Under the pieces are notes generated by a model, which was not told the DNA's origin, ran no database searches, and was given only the letters and a program-made list of their open reading frames with translations. 33,762 bases of DNA. Origin: an uncultured Bacilli bacterium. GTDB lineage: Bacteria > Bacillota_I > Bacilli_A > RF39 > UBA660. Location of the stretch: contig CAKPCM010000006.1 in the NCBI GenBank assembly GCA_934141615.1, positions 1-33,762 on the forward strand. The letters run 5' to 3'. Below, in pieces: positions 7,608 to 16,898 of the stretch (its first letter is position 1; every line of letters begins with the position of its first letter). The position numbers and the translations under genes were made by a program.

Positions 7608-9728
7608 ATGAAAAGAGAAATGTTAAATAAAAATAAAAACGCAACTGCTAAAATTTTTACTTTAATATTTTTTCTTTTTATTTTTGTGCTTATTTTAAGA
7701 TTGGGTTATCTATGTTTAACTGGAAAAGTAGATGGTATAAACCTAAAGAGTTTTGCAAATAAGAGAAACACAAAAAAAGAAACGTTATATGCACTAAGGG
7801 GTAATATATATGATGTTAATGGTGACGTTTTAGCACAAACAATAAATTCATACACGATAATAGCATACTTAGATGAATCAAGAAGTAAGGACTCTAAAGT
7901 CCCTCTTCACGTTGTAAATAAAGAGGAGACGGCAGAAAAACTAGCAACCGTACTTGATATGTCAAAAGAGCAAATTTTAGAAAGATTAAATAAAAAAGCT
8001 TATCAGGTAGAGTTTGGCTCAAAGGGAAGGGGCCTTACCGAACTTCAAAAGGAAGCTATTGAAAACTTAAATTTAAGCGGAATAGATTTTATAACAACTC
8101 ATAAAAGATATTATCCTAATAACAATTTTTTATCATACGTAATAGGTTATACTTCAACTGATGAAAATGGCAATATGAAGGGACTTATGGGAATAGAAAA
8201 GCAGTATGATAAAAAGATGACTGGTACTAATGGATTCGTTAAGTATCAAAAGGATTTAAATGGTTATAAGTTTCCTAATTCTAATGAGATTAGAAAGGAA
8301 AAAATAGATGGAAATGACGTTTATTTAACGATTGATTCAAACGTACAAATGTCTTTGGAAACAGCTGTTAATAAAGCTCAAAATGATTCTAGTGCAAACT
8401 GGGTAGTTGCGGTAGTTGCGGATGCTAAAACCGGAAAAATATTAGGTTCTGCAACGAGCCCATCATTTAATCCGAACACAAAAGATATAAAAAACTACTT
8501 AAACCCACTTGTATCTTATACTTATGAACCAGGTTCTGTTATGAAAACTTATAGTTATATGGCAGCACTTGAAAATAATCCTACTTGGGATCCTTATAAT
8601 ACTAACTGTGAAACTGGTCCTTATGAGATAGGTGATGATACCGTAAGAGACTGGAATAAAACCGGCTGGGGGTCAATACCTTATTCGAAAGGATACACAC
8701 TATCTTCTAACACTTGTGTTGCAAACATGATAAAAAATTATTTATCAAGACAGAAACTTATGGATTATTATAAAAAGTTAGGATTTGGTCAAAAAACAAA
8801 TATTGACCTTCCAAACGAGTATACTGGTAAGGTTAAGTTTAAGTATGATGTCGAAGTTGTTAATGCTGGATTTGGACAAGGTATTACAACAACTCCTATC
8901 CAGCAGATAAAAGCACTTACGGCGATTTCTAATAATGGCGTAATATTAAATCCTTACATTGTTGAAAAGACCGTTAACTCCTCAACTAAAGAAGTAACTT
9001 ATAAAGCAGAGGTAAAAGAAGGGGAGAAAGTTGCATCTACTGAAACAATAAATAAAATAAAAGATTTAATGTACCGTGTTGTAAACTCTGATTCATCAGA
9101 AACAACTGGTAGCAAATATAAAATGGATGGCTATGATTTAATTGGTAAAACAGGTACTGCTCAGATAGCGAACCCTAAAACCGGAAAGTATTATGATGGT
9201 AAATATGATTACATAACTTCTTTTTCTGGAATGTATCCTAAGGATGATCCTAAGGTAATTTTATATGTTGCTTTCCAAAGAAGTTACAACTCTAATGTAC
9301 TTCCAGAAACGGTTCAAACGATAGTAAGAGATACTGCCAAATACTTAGGCATATTTGAAGAAGCTCCAGAAACAAACAAGGAAGTTACCACGTACAAATT
9401 AGGTAGTTATAAAAATAAAACAACTGAATCTGTTAAGCAATCCTTAGATGCGAAGGGCGCAACTTACGTTATTTTTGGAGATGGAAACAAAGTAATTAGT
9501 CAGTATCCAAATAAGAATTCCAAGGTAAGTACAAAAGATAAAGTATTTATATTTACAAATGGTACCGTAACAATGCCGGATTTAACTAATTATTCAGTTA
9601 AAGAAGCTGATATTGTATTATCTAAATTAGGAATTAAGCACACTATTAATGCATCAGGATATATAGGATATCAAAGTGTAAGTGCTGGAACCGTTATAAA
9701 TAGTGATACGGAAGTTACGTTAAACTAA
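7608..9728 (+). CDS. pbpB: Class B penicillin-binding protein with two PASTA domains (septal PBP2B type)
   Basis: This D,D-transpeptidase cross-links peptidoglycan at the septum. The 706-aa protein has a cytoplasmic tail, a TM anchor at about 16-37, the PBP dimerisation domain beginning with the ALRGNIYDVNG motif, a transpeptidase domain with SVMK (Ser310, Lys313), SSN (366-368) and KTG (514-516), and two C-terminal PASTA repeats (about 595-649 and 652-706). PASTA domains after a transpeptidase, and the slot behind ftsL, match B. subtilis PbpB or SpoVD and streptococcal PBP2x. The start has GGTGAT 4 nt upstream and lies 11 nt after ftsL. A terminator follows, so unlike in most Bacilli the operon stops here, and mraY, murD and ftsW are not downstream. 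Confidence 0.94.
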   Translation: MKREMLNKNKNATAKIFTLIFFLFIFVLILRLGYLCLTGKVDGINLKSFANKRNTKKETLYALRGNIYDVNGDVLAQTINSYTIIAYLDESRSKDSKVPLHVVNKEETAEKLATVLDMSKEQILERLNKKAYQVEFGSKGRGLTELQKEAIENLNLSGIDFITTHKRYYPNNNFLSYVIGYTSTDENGNMKGLMGIEKQYDKKMTGTNGFVKYQKDLNGYKFPNSNEIRKEKIDGNDVYLTIDSNVQMSLETAVNKAQNDSSANWVVAVVADAKTGKILGSATSPSFNPNTKDIKNYLNPLVSYTYEPGSVMKTYSYMAALENNPTWDPYNTNCETGPYEIGDDTVRDWNKTGWGSIPYSKGYTLSSNTCVANMIKNYLSRQKLMDYYKKLGFGQKTNIDLPNEYTGKVKFKYDVEVVNAGFGQGITTTPIQQIKALTAISNNGVILNPYIVEKTVNSSTKEVTYKAEVKEGEKVASTETINKIKDLMYRVVNSDSSETTGSKYKMDGYDLIGKTGTAQIANPKTGKYYDGKYDYITSFSGMYPKDDPKVILYVAFQRSYNSNVLPETVQTIVRDTAKYLGIFEEAPETNKEVTTYKLGSYKNKTTESVKQSLDAKGATYVIFGDGNKVISQYPNKNSKVSTKDKVFIFTNGTVTMPDLTNYSVKEADIVLSKLGIKHTINASGYIGYQSVSAGTVINSDTEVTLN

Positions 9729-9729
9729 T

Positions 9730-9755
9730 AAATTTAGAAAACTCTCTAAATTTTT
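9730..9755 (+). terminator. Terminator of the mraZ-rsmH-ftsL-pbpB operon
   Basis: A perfect 9-bp stem (AAATTTAGA at 9730-9738, TCTAAATTT at 9745-9753) has a 6-nt loop but only a short T tail (five T in all, three of them in the stem). It is weaker than the other terminators in the window. Confidence 0.65.
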
Positions 9756-9854
9756 GAAAAAAGTTTCAAAGATTTATGCCGTGGGGAAACCTTTCTTATA
9801 AATATTTATATGGAAGTGAGAAAAATAAAATTCTAAAAAAGAAAGGTGGCAAAT

Positions 9855-10715
9855 ATGGACTATAAAATAATACCAATGACAAATGACAGAGTATTTAAAT
9901 CAGTATTATCAAGTATTGAAGCAAGAGATTATTTGATAGATATAATATCAGGAATAACAGGACTTCCTAAAGAGAATTTAAAGAAGGATATGACGTTTGT
10001 TGATTCAGAACATAGAATATCGAGTAAAAAGGAAAGCAAAAAAATAAGTGATTTGGTAGTAGAAGTAAAAGATAATGTAATAAACCTAGAAATGAATAAT
10101 ACGTACTATAAAAAGTTAGTGGATAGAAACTTTGAATATATAGCAAAATTAAAAAGTAACTTAATAGGAGAAAGTTACAATAAAATAAGAAAAGTAATAC
10201 AGATAAACTTTGACAATTTTAATAGGTATAACGATAGTAGAGCAGTAATAAAGTTTGAGATGAGGGATGAAAAAGGAATAAAAGAGGGAGTGTCGTTAGA
10301 AAGTTATCATGTAATACTTCCAAATGTAAAAGAAAAGTATTATAATGAAAACAACAAAGACGATTTAATTGGAAAGTTGGTGATATTCGTGGCAGAAAAA
10401 GATGAAGAATTACAAAAATTAATAGATGAGCATATAGAACTAAGACCAGTTGGAAAAAAATTGGTAGAAATAAGTAGGGAAGAAGAAGCAAGAGGAATAT
10501 ATGATTTAGAAGAACACGAAAGAAGGGTAAGAAATTCGTTGATAGAAGATGCCTTAGAAGATGGCTGGAACAGAGGTAAAAAAGAAGGCAAGGCAGAAGG
10601 AATAAGAGAAAATAAACTATCAGTTGCAAAAAAACTATTTGAGGAAGGTATTTCGTTGGAGATTATAAAAAAGGTCACTAATTTATCAGATGATGATATA
10701 AAAGCGTTAAAATAA
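9855..10715 (+). CDS. Rpn/PD-(D/E)XK nuclease family transposase-like protein
   Basis: This 286-aa protein belongs to the PD-(D/E)XK (PDDEXK_2, Rpn/YhgA-related) family, often labelled a putative transposase; characterised Rpn proteins are DNA nucleases that promote recA-independent recombination. It opens with the typical TNDRVFKSVLSS segment. The nuclease core is ISDLVVEVKDNVINLEMN: Asp66 and Glu79, with Asn81 where the textbook motif has Lys. The C-terminal tail has the family's charged EGKAEGIRENK stretch and a short helical end. The start at 9855 follows GAAAGGTGG by 5 nt; a GTG at 9846 would sit inside that RBS. It stands alone between the division operon and the U32 gene with its own terminator. 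No terminal inverted repeats or target duplication were found. Confidence 0.85.
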   Translation: MDYKIIPMTNDRVFKSVLSSIEARDYLIDIISGITGLPKENLKKDMTFVDSEHRISSKKESKKISDLVVEVKDNVINLEMNNTYYKKLVDRNFEYIAKLKSNLIGESYNKIRKVIQINFDNFNRYNDSRAVIKFEMRDEKGIKEGVSLESYHVILPNVKEKYYNENNKDDLIGKLVIFVAEKDEELQKLIDEHIELRPVGKKLVEISREEEARGIYDLEEHERRVRNSLIEDALEDGWNRGKKEGKAEGIRENKLSVAKKLFEEGISLEIIKKVTNLSDDDIKALK

Positions 10716-10721
10716 TAAGAG

Positions 10722-10747
10722 ACAGGACTAATTTAGTTCTGTTTTTC
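10722..10747 (+). terminator. Terminator after the PD-(D/E)XK gene
   Basis: ACAGGACT (10722-10729) pairs with AGTTCTGT (10735-10742), one G-U, around a 5-nt loop, followed by a T-run to 10746. Confidence 0.8.
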
Positions 10748-10762
10748 TATGCTAATTTATAG

Positions 10763-10768
10763 TATAAT
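10763..10768 (+). promoter_or_regulatory. -10 element for the U32 gene
   Basis: A consensus TATAAT lies 17 nt before the start codon; the -35 region overlaps the preceding terminator and is not consensus. The predicted leader is only about 10-12 nt. Confidence 0.5.
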
Positions 10769-10785
10769 TTTACTTGGTGATGTAC

Positions 10786-12936
10786 ATGAAAAAAGTAGAG
10801 TTGCTTGCTCCAGCAGGTAATATGGATTCTTTAAAGGCAGCTGTTATGGCAGGATGCGATGCGGTTTATCTAGGTGGAGTTTTATTTGGTGCAAGAGCGT
10901 TCGCCGGTAATTTTACAAATGAAGAAATCGTTTATGCAATTAATTATGCACACTTATATGGTGTTAAGGTGTTTGTTACAATTAACACGATAATATATGA
11001 TAGTGAAGTGGAAAGATTTTTAGACTATGTAAGATTTTTACATAAAAATAACGTTGATGCGGTAATAATTCAGGATATTGGTATGTTTGATTTATTAAGA
11101 AAAAAGTTTCCTAACCTTGAATTACACGCATCAACCCAAATGAACATTCATAATTATGATGGTGCCTTGTTAGCTAAAAAACTGGGATTTAAAAGAGTTG
11201 TAGTAGCGCGTGAAACGCCTTTGGATGTTATTAAAAAAATAAAAGAAGAAATAGATATAGAAATAGAAGTATTTATTCACGGAGCATTATGCGTAAGTTA
11301 TTCTGGTGAGTGTCTATTAAGTGCGTTAGTTGGAAAAAGAAGTGGAAACAGAGGCACTTGCGCACAAATATGCCGAAAAAAATATGATTTTTATGATGAT
11401 GATAAAAGAAAGTTAAACACAAATAATTATCTTTTAAGTACAAAGGATTTATGTACGTTAAAATACATTGATAAATTAATAGAAATAGGTGTTGATAGCC
11501 TTAAGATAGAAGGAAGAATGAAAAGAAGTCCTTATGTTTATCTAGTTACAAAAACGTATAGAAAAGTAATAGATAATTATTATAATACGGGTAAACTAAA
11601 AATAGATGAAAATGACATAATAGAACTTAAGAAAATGTTTAATAGAAATTTTACCAAGGGATTTATGTTAAACGAAGATAACAATAATTTTACATATGAT
11701 AAAAGACCTAATAATATTGGAATAGAAGTAGGAGAAGTAATAAAAAAGGTAAAAAACGATTTAAAAATAAAGTTAACTTATGATGTATCAGTTCATGATG
11801 GTCTTAGAATACTTGATGATAAAGAAGATAAAGGGCTTGTCATAAACAAGATGTTTATTAATAATAAAAGTGTTTTAGAAGCTAAAAAAGGTGATGTAAT
11901 AACACTTAAGTATGACAAGTATGTAGAAAAGAAAAGCAAGGTATTATTAACTTCAAGTAAAAAGCAATTGGATTCTATTTCTGAAGCAATAAAAAAGCAA
12001 GAAAGATTTATATGCGTTGATTTAAGTTTTACTGCAAAAGAAAATGAAAATCTTAAGCTAACCGTAACGGATGGCTTAAATACTGTAATTGAAACGTTAG
12101 ATAAAGCTCCAATGCGCGCAATAAATAAAGAAACAAGCTGTGATGCAATTAAAAAGCAATTATCTAAGTTAGGACAAACGGTATATAAAGCTCGAGGCAT
12201 AACACTTGATTTAGATGATAATTTATTCATAAATATAAAGGATATTAATGAAATAAGAAGACGTGCTATAAGTGAACTAAATGAAAAAAGATTGTATAAA
12301 AAAGATTTTGTAGAAAAAGATTATACAATTGACGTACCAGACTTTCCTTCTATAAAGCAAACGGCTGTTTTGGTAGGCAAAGAAAATGATCGTTTAAAGG
12401 ATAAATATGACGTAATTTATACAGAAGATGAAAAAACGAAAGATGAAGATTCTGTTGTAGTACTTCCTAGAATAACAAATGAGCATCCTTTTGTTAAAAA
12501 TACCGTTATGATAGGAGATTTTGGAGGATTACTTAAGTATAATAATTTTCAAACTAACTTTTCATTTAACGTGGTAAACTCATATTCGGTAGCGTTTTTG
12601 CATAGCTTAGGCGCAAAATTAGTTACGTTATCTTATGAATTATCACTAAGTCAAATAAAAAACATGATAGAAATTTACAAAAAAAGATATAATAAAAATC
12701 CAAATACTTCACTAATTATCAATTCATATCCGGAAAGCTTTGTATCAAAGTTTAATTTAAATAAGAAATATAACGTTAAATCCGGCTATTTAAAAGATTC
12801 TTACGGCAATTTCTTAAAGGTCAAAACAAAGGGTGATGTAATGACCATTTATCACTTTAAAAAGGTTAATTTGTATGATATAAAGGAAGTATTTGAAACT
12901 GGCGTTAACTTATGCCTAGAAATTAAATCATATTAA
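10786..12936 (+). CDS. Large U32 family protein (peptidase U32 / RNA hydroxylase type)
   Basis: Members of the U32 family were named as collagenase-like peptidases, but the best studied ones (TrhP, RlhA) hydroxylate tRNA U34 or 23S rRNA C2501. This 716-aa protein has the N-terminal ELLAPAGNMDSLKAAV barrel start and the U32 signature EVFIHGALCVSYSGECLLS with Cys169 and Cys176, then GTCAQIC with Cys192 and Cys196: four cysteines likely to hold an iron-sulfur cluster. The C-terminal 400 residues form the added domains of the long U32 subgroup, closest in outline to RlhA. The start at 10786 is set by GGTG 6 nt upstream; the ATG at 10780 would leave no spacing. Whether the target is tRNA or rRNA cannot be decided here. 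It is a single-gene unit between two terminators. Confidence 0.88.
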   Translation: MKKVELLAPAGNMDSLKAAVMAGCDAVYLGGVLFGARAFAGNFTNEEIVYAINYAHLYGVKVFVTINTIIYDSEVERFLDYVRFLHKNNVDAVIIQDIGMFDLLRKKFPNLELHASTQMNIHNYDGALLAKKLGFKRVVVARETPLDVIKKIKEEIDIEIEVFIHGALCVSYSGECLLSALVGKRSGNRGTCAQICRKKYDFYDDDKRKLNTNNYLLSTKDLCTLKYIDKLIEIGVDSLKIEGRMKRSPYVYLVTKTYRKVIDNYYNTGKLKIDENDIIELKKMFNRNFTKGFMLNEDNNNFTYDKRPNNIGIEVGEVIKKVKNDLKIKLTYDVSVHDGLRILDDKEDKGLVINKMFINNKSVLEAKKGDVITLKYDKYVEKKSKVLLTSSKKQLDSISEAIKKQERFICVDLSFTAKENENLKLTVTDGLNTVIETLDKAPMRAINKETSCDAIKKQLSKLGQTVYKARGITLDLDDNLFINIKDINEIRRRAISELNEKRLYKKDFVEKDYTIDVPDFPSIKQTAVLVGKENDRLKDKYDVIYTEDEKTKDEDSVVVLPRITNEHPFVKNTVMIGDFGGLLKYNNFQTNFSFNVVNSYSVAFLHSLGAKLVTLSYELSLSQIKNMIEIYKKRYNKNPNTSLIINSYPESFVSKFNLNKKYNVKSGYLKDSYGNFLKVKTKGDVMTIYHFKKVNLYDIKEVFETGVNLCLEIKSY

Positions 12937-12942
12937 TCATAA

Positions 12943-12971
12943 ATACTGGTTTTTAACTGGTATTTTTTTTT
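12943..12971 (+). terminator. Terminator after the U32 gene
   Basis: ATACTGGTT (12943-12951) pairs with AACTGGTAT (12955-12963), using two G-U pairs, around a 3-nt loop, followed by about eight T. Confidence 0.75.
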
Positions 12972-12980
12972 AAAATATAG

Positions 12981-12986
12981 TACAAT
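12981..12986 (+). promoter_or_regulatory. Possible -10 for the phosphorelay operon
   Basis: TACAAT lies 34 nt before the Hpt start and after the U32 terminator. The -35 region is a poly-T tract without a clear hexamer. It is the only candidate promoter before the five-gene operon. Confidence 0.4.
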
Positions 12987-13019
12987 TATTAAAGAATAGA
13001 TTAGAAGGTAGGGATAATA

Positions 13020-13379
13020 ATGGATAAAATAGAATTTTTAAGAAGTATGAACGTTGATGTAGATCAAGGAATACAAAACATGATGGACGTTCAAACATAT
13101 GATGAAATGTTAGGAGATTTTTATGATAGTATTCCAGAGGAACTAAGCAAAATAGATAATTTTAAAAACGCAGGTGATATGCCTAATTATGCTATTTTAG
13201 TTCATGCAATGAAAAGTAATGCTAGAAGTTTTGGATTTATGAAATTTGGTGATATTTGTTATGCACACGAACTTGCTGGAAAATCAGGTGACGTAAACTA
13301 TGTAAATCTACATTATAACGAATTATTACAAGCTGCAAAAGAAACTATTAGCATAATTGAAAAATATAAAACTATGTAA
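13020..13379 (+). CDS. Free-standing histidine phosphotransfer (Hpt) protein
   Basis: This 119-aa all-helical protein has the Hpt motif HAMKSNARSFG, with His62 as the phospho-accepting histidine. In multistep phosphorelays such a protein shuttles phosphate between the receiver of a hybrid kinase and a terminal response regulator. A stand-alone Hpt is exactly what the two downstream hybrid kinases (HisKA-HATPase-REC) need to pass phosphate to the receiver protein encoded next. The RBS is AGGTAGGG. It is the first gene of a five-gene operon with gaps of 10-17 nt. Confidence 0.9.
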   Translation: MDKIEFLRSMNVDVDQGIQNMMDVQTYDEMLGDFYDSIPEELSKIDNFKNAGDMPNYAILVHAMKSNARSFGFMKFGDICYAHELAGKSGDVNYVNLHYNELLQAAKETISIIEKYKTM

Positions 13380-13396
13380 AAAAGGGGATGAAGCTA

Positions 13397-15001
13397 GTGG
13401 ATACAAATTTATTAGAAAGCACGCTAAAAAACGTTTTAGTAGATGATACGTTAGAAGTTTGTACGTTTGATGTGTTTAACGATAAGGTAACGAAATATGC
13501 CTTGGTAAGTGGTAAGTTTACCATATCTAGTGAAGATACGTTAACAAATTATTTAGAAAGCATAAAAACTAAGATAGATTCATCTTACATACCAGGATTT
13601 ATGAATCTTGTTTCTATTCCAAAAATTAAAGAACAACAAAAAAACGGAAATGACAAGGTTTCATTTAAATTTCAGGCATTAAGCAGAAAATGGTATAAGA
13701 TGACATCTTGTATAATTAATGATGGACAAAACGAAATTATATTTTCAGTTAGACAAAAACTAGAAGATGAAACTAAAACTAAGGAGTCAAATGATTCGAA
13801 GTATAACGGATTAGTAGCAAGACTTGCTGATTCAATTTTGAAAATAGATAACGTATTTAACTTAGATGAGGCAAAAACTAATATAAAGTCAGTAGAAGAA
13901 TACATTAACTCGGTTTTAAATGGTCTTACAAGTTCTTATCCTGAACTTAAAAGAAGTTTAAATAAAAATGCTGCAAACGTAAGTGGCAGGGTAGATGATT
14001 GCATCTTAATAGTAGATGATGATAAGCTTATGCGTAATATGATAAAGAAGATATTCGCTGATGAATATAAAATCATTATGGCCGAAAATGGTAAGGAAGC
14101 AATAGAATATTTAGAGGCTAATAGTAACAAGGGAATTACTGAATCTTCTGATAACATACTTGGTATATTCCTTGATCTTACCATGCCAGTTATGGATGGT
14201 TTTGCAGTGTTAGAATACCTAAGCAAAAATAATTATTTATACAGAATTCCAGTTATTATAATAAGTGGTGATTACGAAAAAGAAACGAAGGCTAGGGTAT
14301 ATAATTATGGTGTTGCAGATATGCTTGAAAAACCATTTGATTTCGAGGTTGTAAAACACAGAATAGGAAACTTTATTAACCTTTATAAATCTAGTAATTC
14401 ATTAAATGACTTAATAAGTGATCAAGCAAGAGATTTAAAAGACCTTATTAATCCTTTTGTAGAAAGTTATAGATATGATTATAAGGAAAATATTGTAGCT
14501 CTAAAAAAATATATGAAAGTATTAGCACAACAAGTTAAAGAAGATTATCCTGAATTTGGTTTAGATGATGAGATGACGGATAAAATGTCTGATGCGGTAG
14601 AGTATTATGATATTGGCTTTTACTCTGTTCCAAGAAGTATTTTAACTAAAAAAGAAGGATTTACTAAAGATGAGCTAGATAAGATAAAAAGCTATCCATT
14701 ATTTGGAACAAAAATGTTAGATTATGTTCTTTCACTAAAGTCAGATGCTTTATATAAAAAATACGCATCTAACATAACTAGATATTATCATGAAAACTAT
14801 AACGGAACAGGATATCCAGAAAAATTAGATGGTAATAAAATACCAGTAGAAGCAAGAATTGCATCCGTTTGCATCAATTATTATAATTTAAAGAAAAAGT
14901 ATGGCGATAAAGCAAAAGATGTTATTGAAAGTAAATCTGGCACTTTCTTTGATCCTAAAATAGTTGATAGTATGATTAAAGTAATAGATAAATTAGATTA
15001 G
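13397..15001 (+). CDS. PAS-like / receiver / degenerate HD-GYP response regulator
   Basis: This 534-aa regulator has three parts. Residues about 1-130 form a PAS-like N-terminal domain (RKWYKMTSCIINDGQNEIIFSVR). Residues about 200-330 are a receiver with acid pocket IVDDD (206-209), phospho-acceptor Asp260 in FLDLTMP, and EKP Lys312. Residues about 365-530 resemble an HD-GYP c-di-GMP phosphodiesterase. The GYP motif is kept (NGTGYPEKLDGNKIP, 469-483), but the HD pair is Tyr404-Asp405 (YYDIG), the middle His is Tyr433 (SYPLFG), and HHE is YHE (464-466). Loss of these metal ligands should abolish hydrolysis. The GTG at 13397 is favoured because AAGGGGATGA lies 5-6 nt upstream, the spacing seen at other genes; the ATG at 13388 is buried in that RBS and would add three residues. 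No DNA-binding domain is present. Confidence 0.87.
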   Translation: MDTNLLESTLKNVLVDDTLEVCTFDVFNDKVTKYALVSGKFTISSEDTLTNYLESIKTKIDSSYIPGFMNLVSIPKIKEQQKNGNDKVSFKFQALSRKWYKMTSCIINDGQNEIIFSVRQKLEDETKTKESNDSKYNGLVARLADSILKIDNVFNLDEAKTNIKSVEEYINSVLNGLTSSYPELKRSLNKNAANVSGRVDDCILIVDDDKLMRNMIKKIFADEYKIIMAENGKEAIEYLEANSNKGITESSDNILGIFLDLTMPVMDGFAVLEYLSKNNYLYRIPVIIISGDYEKETKARVYNYGVADMLEKPFDFEVVKHRIGNFINLYKSSNSLNDLISDQARDLKDLINPFVESYRYDYKENIVALKKYMKVLAQQVKEDYPEFGLDDEMTDKMSDAVEYYDIGFYSVPRSILTKKEGFTKDELDKIKSYPLFGTKMLDYVLSLKSDALYKKYASNITRYYHENYNGTGYPEKLDGNKIPVEARIASVCINYYNLKKKYGDKAKDVIESKSGTFFDPKIVDSMIKVIDKLD

Positions 15002-15012
15002 AAGGTGATGGT

Positions 15013-16884
15013 ATGAAATATACTTTATTTCCAAGTATAGGCTTTTCTATTTGCGCGCTAGTGTTCTTATCTTTAGTTGGAATAATGTATTTAAGTAAGA
15101 AAAAATACAAGAACTTAGAAAATAACATATTTGCTTTTATGCTAGTGTTTACGATAGTTCTTCTTATTTTAGAAATAGTTTGTGTGTACACGATGAGTAT
15201 AAGAGATGAGATTCCAAAGCTAAATGAAGTGTTATGTAGGGGCTACATATTAGGTACAATAATATGGACCACTTCCTTTATTGCATACATATGGTCTTTA
15301 GGTTCAAGGAATAAAAAGGTTAAAAACAAAAGAAAAAGAAACGTTATTTTAAGTATTTTATTATTTGTTATAATATCCATTTTGTTTGGAATATCTTGTT
15401 TTAGTCCAATTACTTATTCTGGTGGTTCTGGAGAATTATACGTAATTGGAGGAGATGCTGTATCAGTTGTTTATGTTGCAGGTTTTGCAATGGTAACAGC
15501 ACTATTATTCTTCCTTTTGAAAAACAATTTAAAATTACCGTGGGCTCAAAGGGCACCAATATATTTTGTTGTTGTGTTTTTTGCAGTAGTAACCGCTTTC
15601 CAAGTTTTAAGTGGCTATGACTTTAATGATTTAACTTACATATTTGCTTTTTGTGTAACGGCGCTTTACTTTACGATTGAAAGCCAAGATAATAAACTTA
15701 TTAGTGAACTTGAAAAATCAAAAGAAGAGGCGATAGAAGCAGATAAGGCTAAAACTGAATTCTTATCTAATATGTCCCACGAAATTAGAACACCACTTAA
15801 TACAATAATGGGGTTTAGCCAGTCACTTTTAGGAGAAGATAAACTAACTGAAGAAGTGGTAAAAAGGGATACTAAAAGTATTCATAGCGCAAGCGTAAGC
15901 TTACTTGATTTAGTAAATAACATACTAGATATTTCTAGAATAGAATCAGGTAAGGAAGAGAAAGAAGAAAAAGAATACGCATTAGAAAACTTGATATTTG
16001 ACATAAATAGTGTTATATCATCAAAGATAAATAAAGAATCTTTAGAATTTAAAATAGATGTTAATCAAAATATTCCAAGTAAGTATTATGGTGATTCATC
16101 AAAGATTTATAAAATAATTATATGTGTTCTTCAAAATGCTATAAAGTACACAAATTATGGTAGTATTACTTTAAAGGTAGACGGAACAAAAGATAATGAT
16201 ATGTTTAGCTTTGATTTTGCAGTCTTAAATACCGGGCACGCAATGAAGATGGAAGACTTTGAAAAAGATTTTAATGATTTTGTAAAACTAGGTAACAGTA
16301 CCCAAAACAACATTGATAGTACAACGCTTGGTCTTATTATTGCTAAAAGACTTGTTAATATGCTAGATGGAGAAATAAAGTTTGTTAATGAACCAGGTAA
16401 AGGAACTCAGTATCATGTTATTATTTCTCAAAAAATAATAAGTGAAGAAAAAATCGGGAACATATTCGAAGGAAAAGATGATAACGAAACAAGTAGTTCT
16501 TCCTTAATTAATCTTAAAGGTAAAAAGGTTCTAATAGTAGACGATAATAAAATAAACATAAAATTAGCTACTAGACTACTTGAGTCATATAACTTTGAAA
16601 TTGATTCTGCTTTAAGTGGAAAAGAGTGTTTAGAAAAAGTAAAGAACGCTAAATATGACTTAATATTCCTAGATCATATGATGCCAGAATTAGATGGTGT
16701 TGCAACCATGAAATTATTAAAAGAATCAGGTTATAACATACCACCAGTAGTAGCTTTAACCGCTAACTCATATACCGGATTAAAAGAAAAATATTTAGAA
16801 GCTGGTTTTAGTGATTATTTATCAAAGCCGATTAGTTTTAGAGAGTTAAATAAGCTTATAAATAAATTTTTTAGTGAAAAATAA
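15013..16884 (+). CDS. Seven-TM hybrid histidine kinase with degenerate ATP-binding boxes
   Basis: This 623-aa membrane kinase has about seven TM helices in residues 7-222 and no large sensor loop. A short coiled coil leads to HisKA (NMSHEIRTPLN, His256), HATPase (N-box LQNAIKYT, Asn375) and a C-terminal receiver (IVDDN, Asp554 in FLDHMMP, Lys605). The catalytic domain is damaged: the G1 box reads NTGHAM (406-411) instead of DTGxGI, so the Asp that contacts adenine is Asn, and the G2 box reads STTLGL instead of GTGLGL. It probably binds or hydrolyses ATP poorly and may act as a phospho-acceptor, phosphatase or dimer partner. It aligns with the next gene along its whole length, TM region included, so the pair arose by tandem duplication. 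The RBS is GGTGAT. Confidence 0.88.
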   Translation: MKYTLFPSIGFSICALVFLSLVGIMYLSKKKYKNLENNIFAFMLVFTIVLLILEIVCVYTMSIRDEIPKLNEVLCRGYILGTIIWTTSFIAYIWSLGSRNKKVKNKRKRNVILSILLFVIISILFGISCFSPITYSGGSGELYVIGGDAVSVVYVAGFAMVTALLFFLLKNNLKLPWAQRAPIYFVVVFFAVVTAFQVLSGYDFNDLTYIFAFCVTALYFTIESQDNKLISELEKSKEEAIEADKAKTEFLSNMSHEIRTPLNTIMGFSQSLLGEDKLTEEVVKRDTKSIHSASVSLLDLVNNILDISRIESGKEEKEEKEYALENLIFDINSVISSKINKESLEFKIDVNQNIPSKYYGDSSKIYKIIICVLQNAIKYTNYGSITLKVDGTKDNDMFSFDFAVLNTGHAMKMEDFEKDFNDFVKLGNSTQNNIDSTTLGLIIAKRLVNMLDGEIKFVNEPGKGTQYHVIISQKIISEEKIGNIFEGKDDNETSSSSLINLKGKKVLIVDDNKINIKLATRLLESYNFEIDSALSGKECLEKVKNAKYDLIFLDHMMPELDGVATMKLLKESGYNIPPVVALTANSYTGLKEKYLEAGFSDYLSKPISFRELNKLINKFFSEK

Positions 16885-16898
16885 AAAGGAGTGAAATT

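Noticed and set aside
10219..10678. Two overlapping minus-strand frames inside the PD-(D/E)XK gene
   Set aside because: Both are Leu/Phe/Ser-rich antisense shadows of an A-rich coding strand, without start signals.
9846..10760. Intact insertion sequence around the PD-(D/E)XK gene
   Set aside because: No terminal inverted repeats or target-site duplication flank it, and it has ordinary RBS and terminator signals like its neighbours.
13388..13396. ATG at 13388 as start of the receiver/HD-GYP gene
   Set aside because: It lies within the AAGGGGATGA ribosome site with no spacing; the GTG at 13397 has the spacing seen at other genes.
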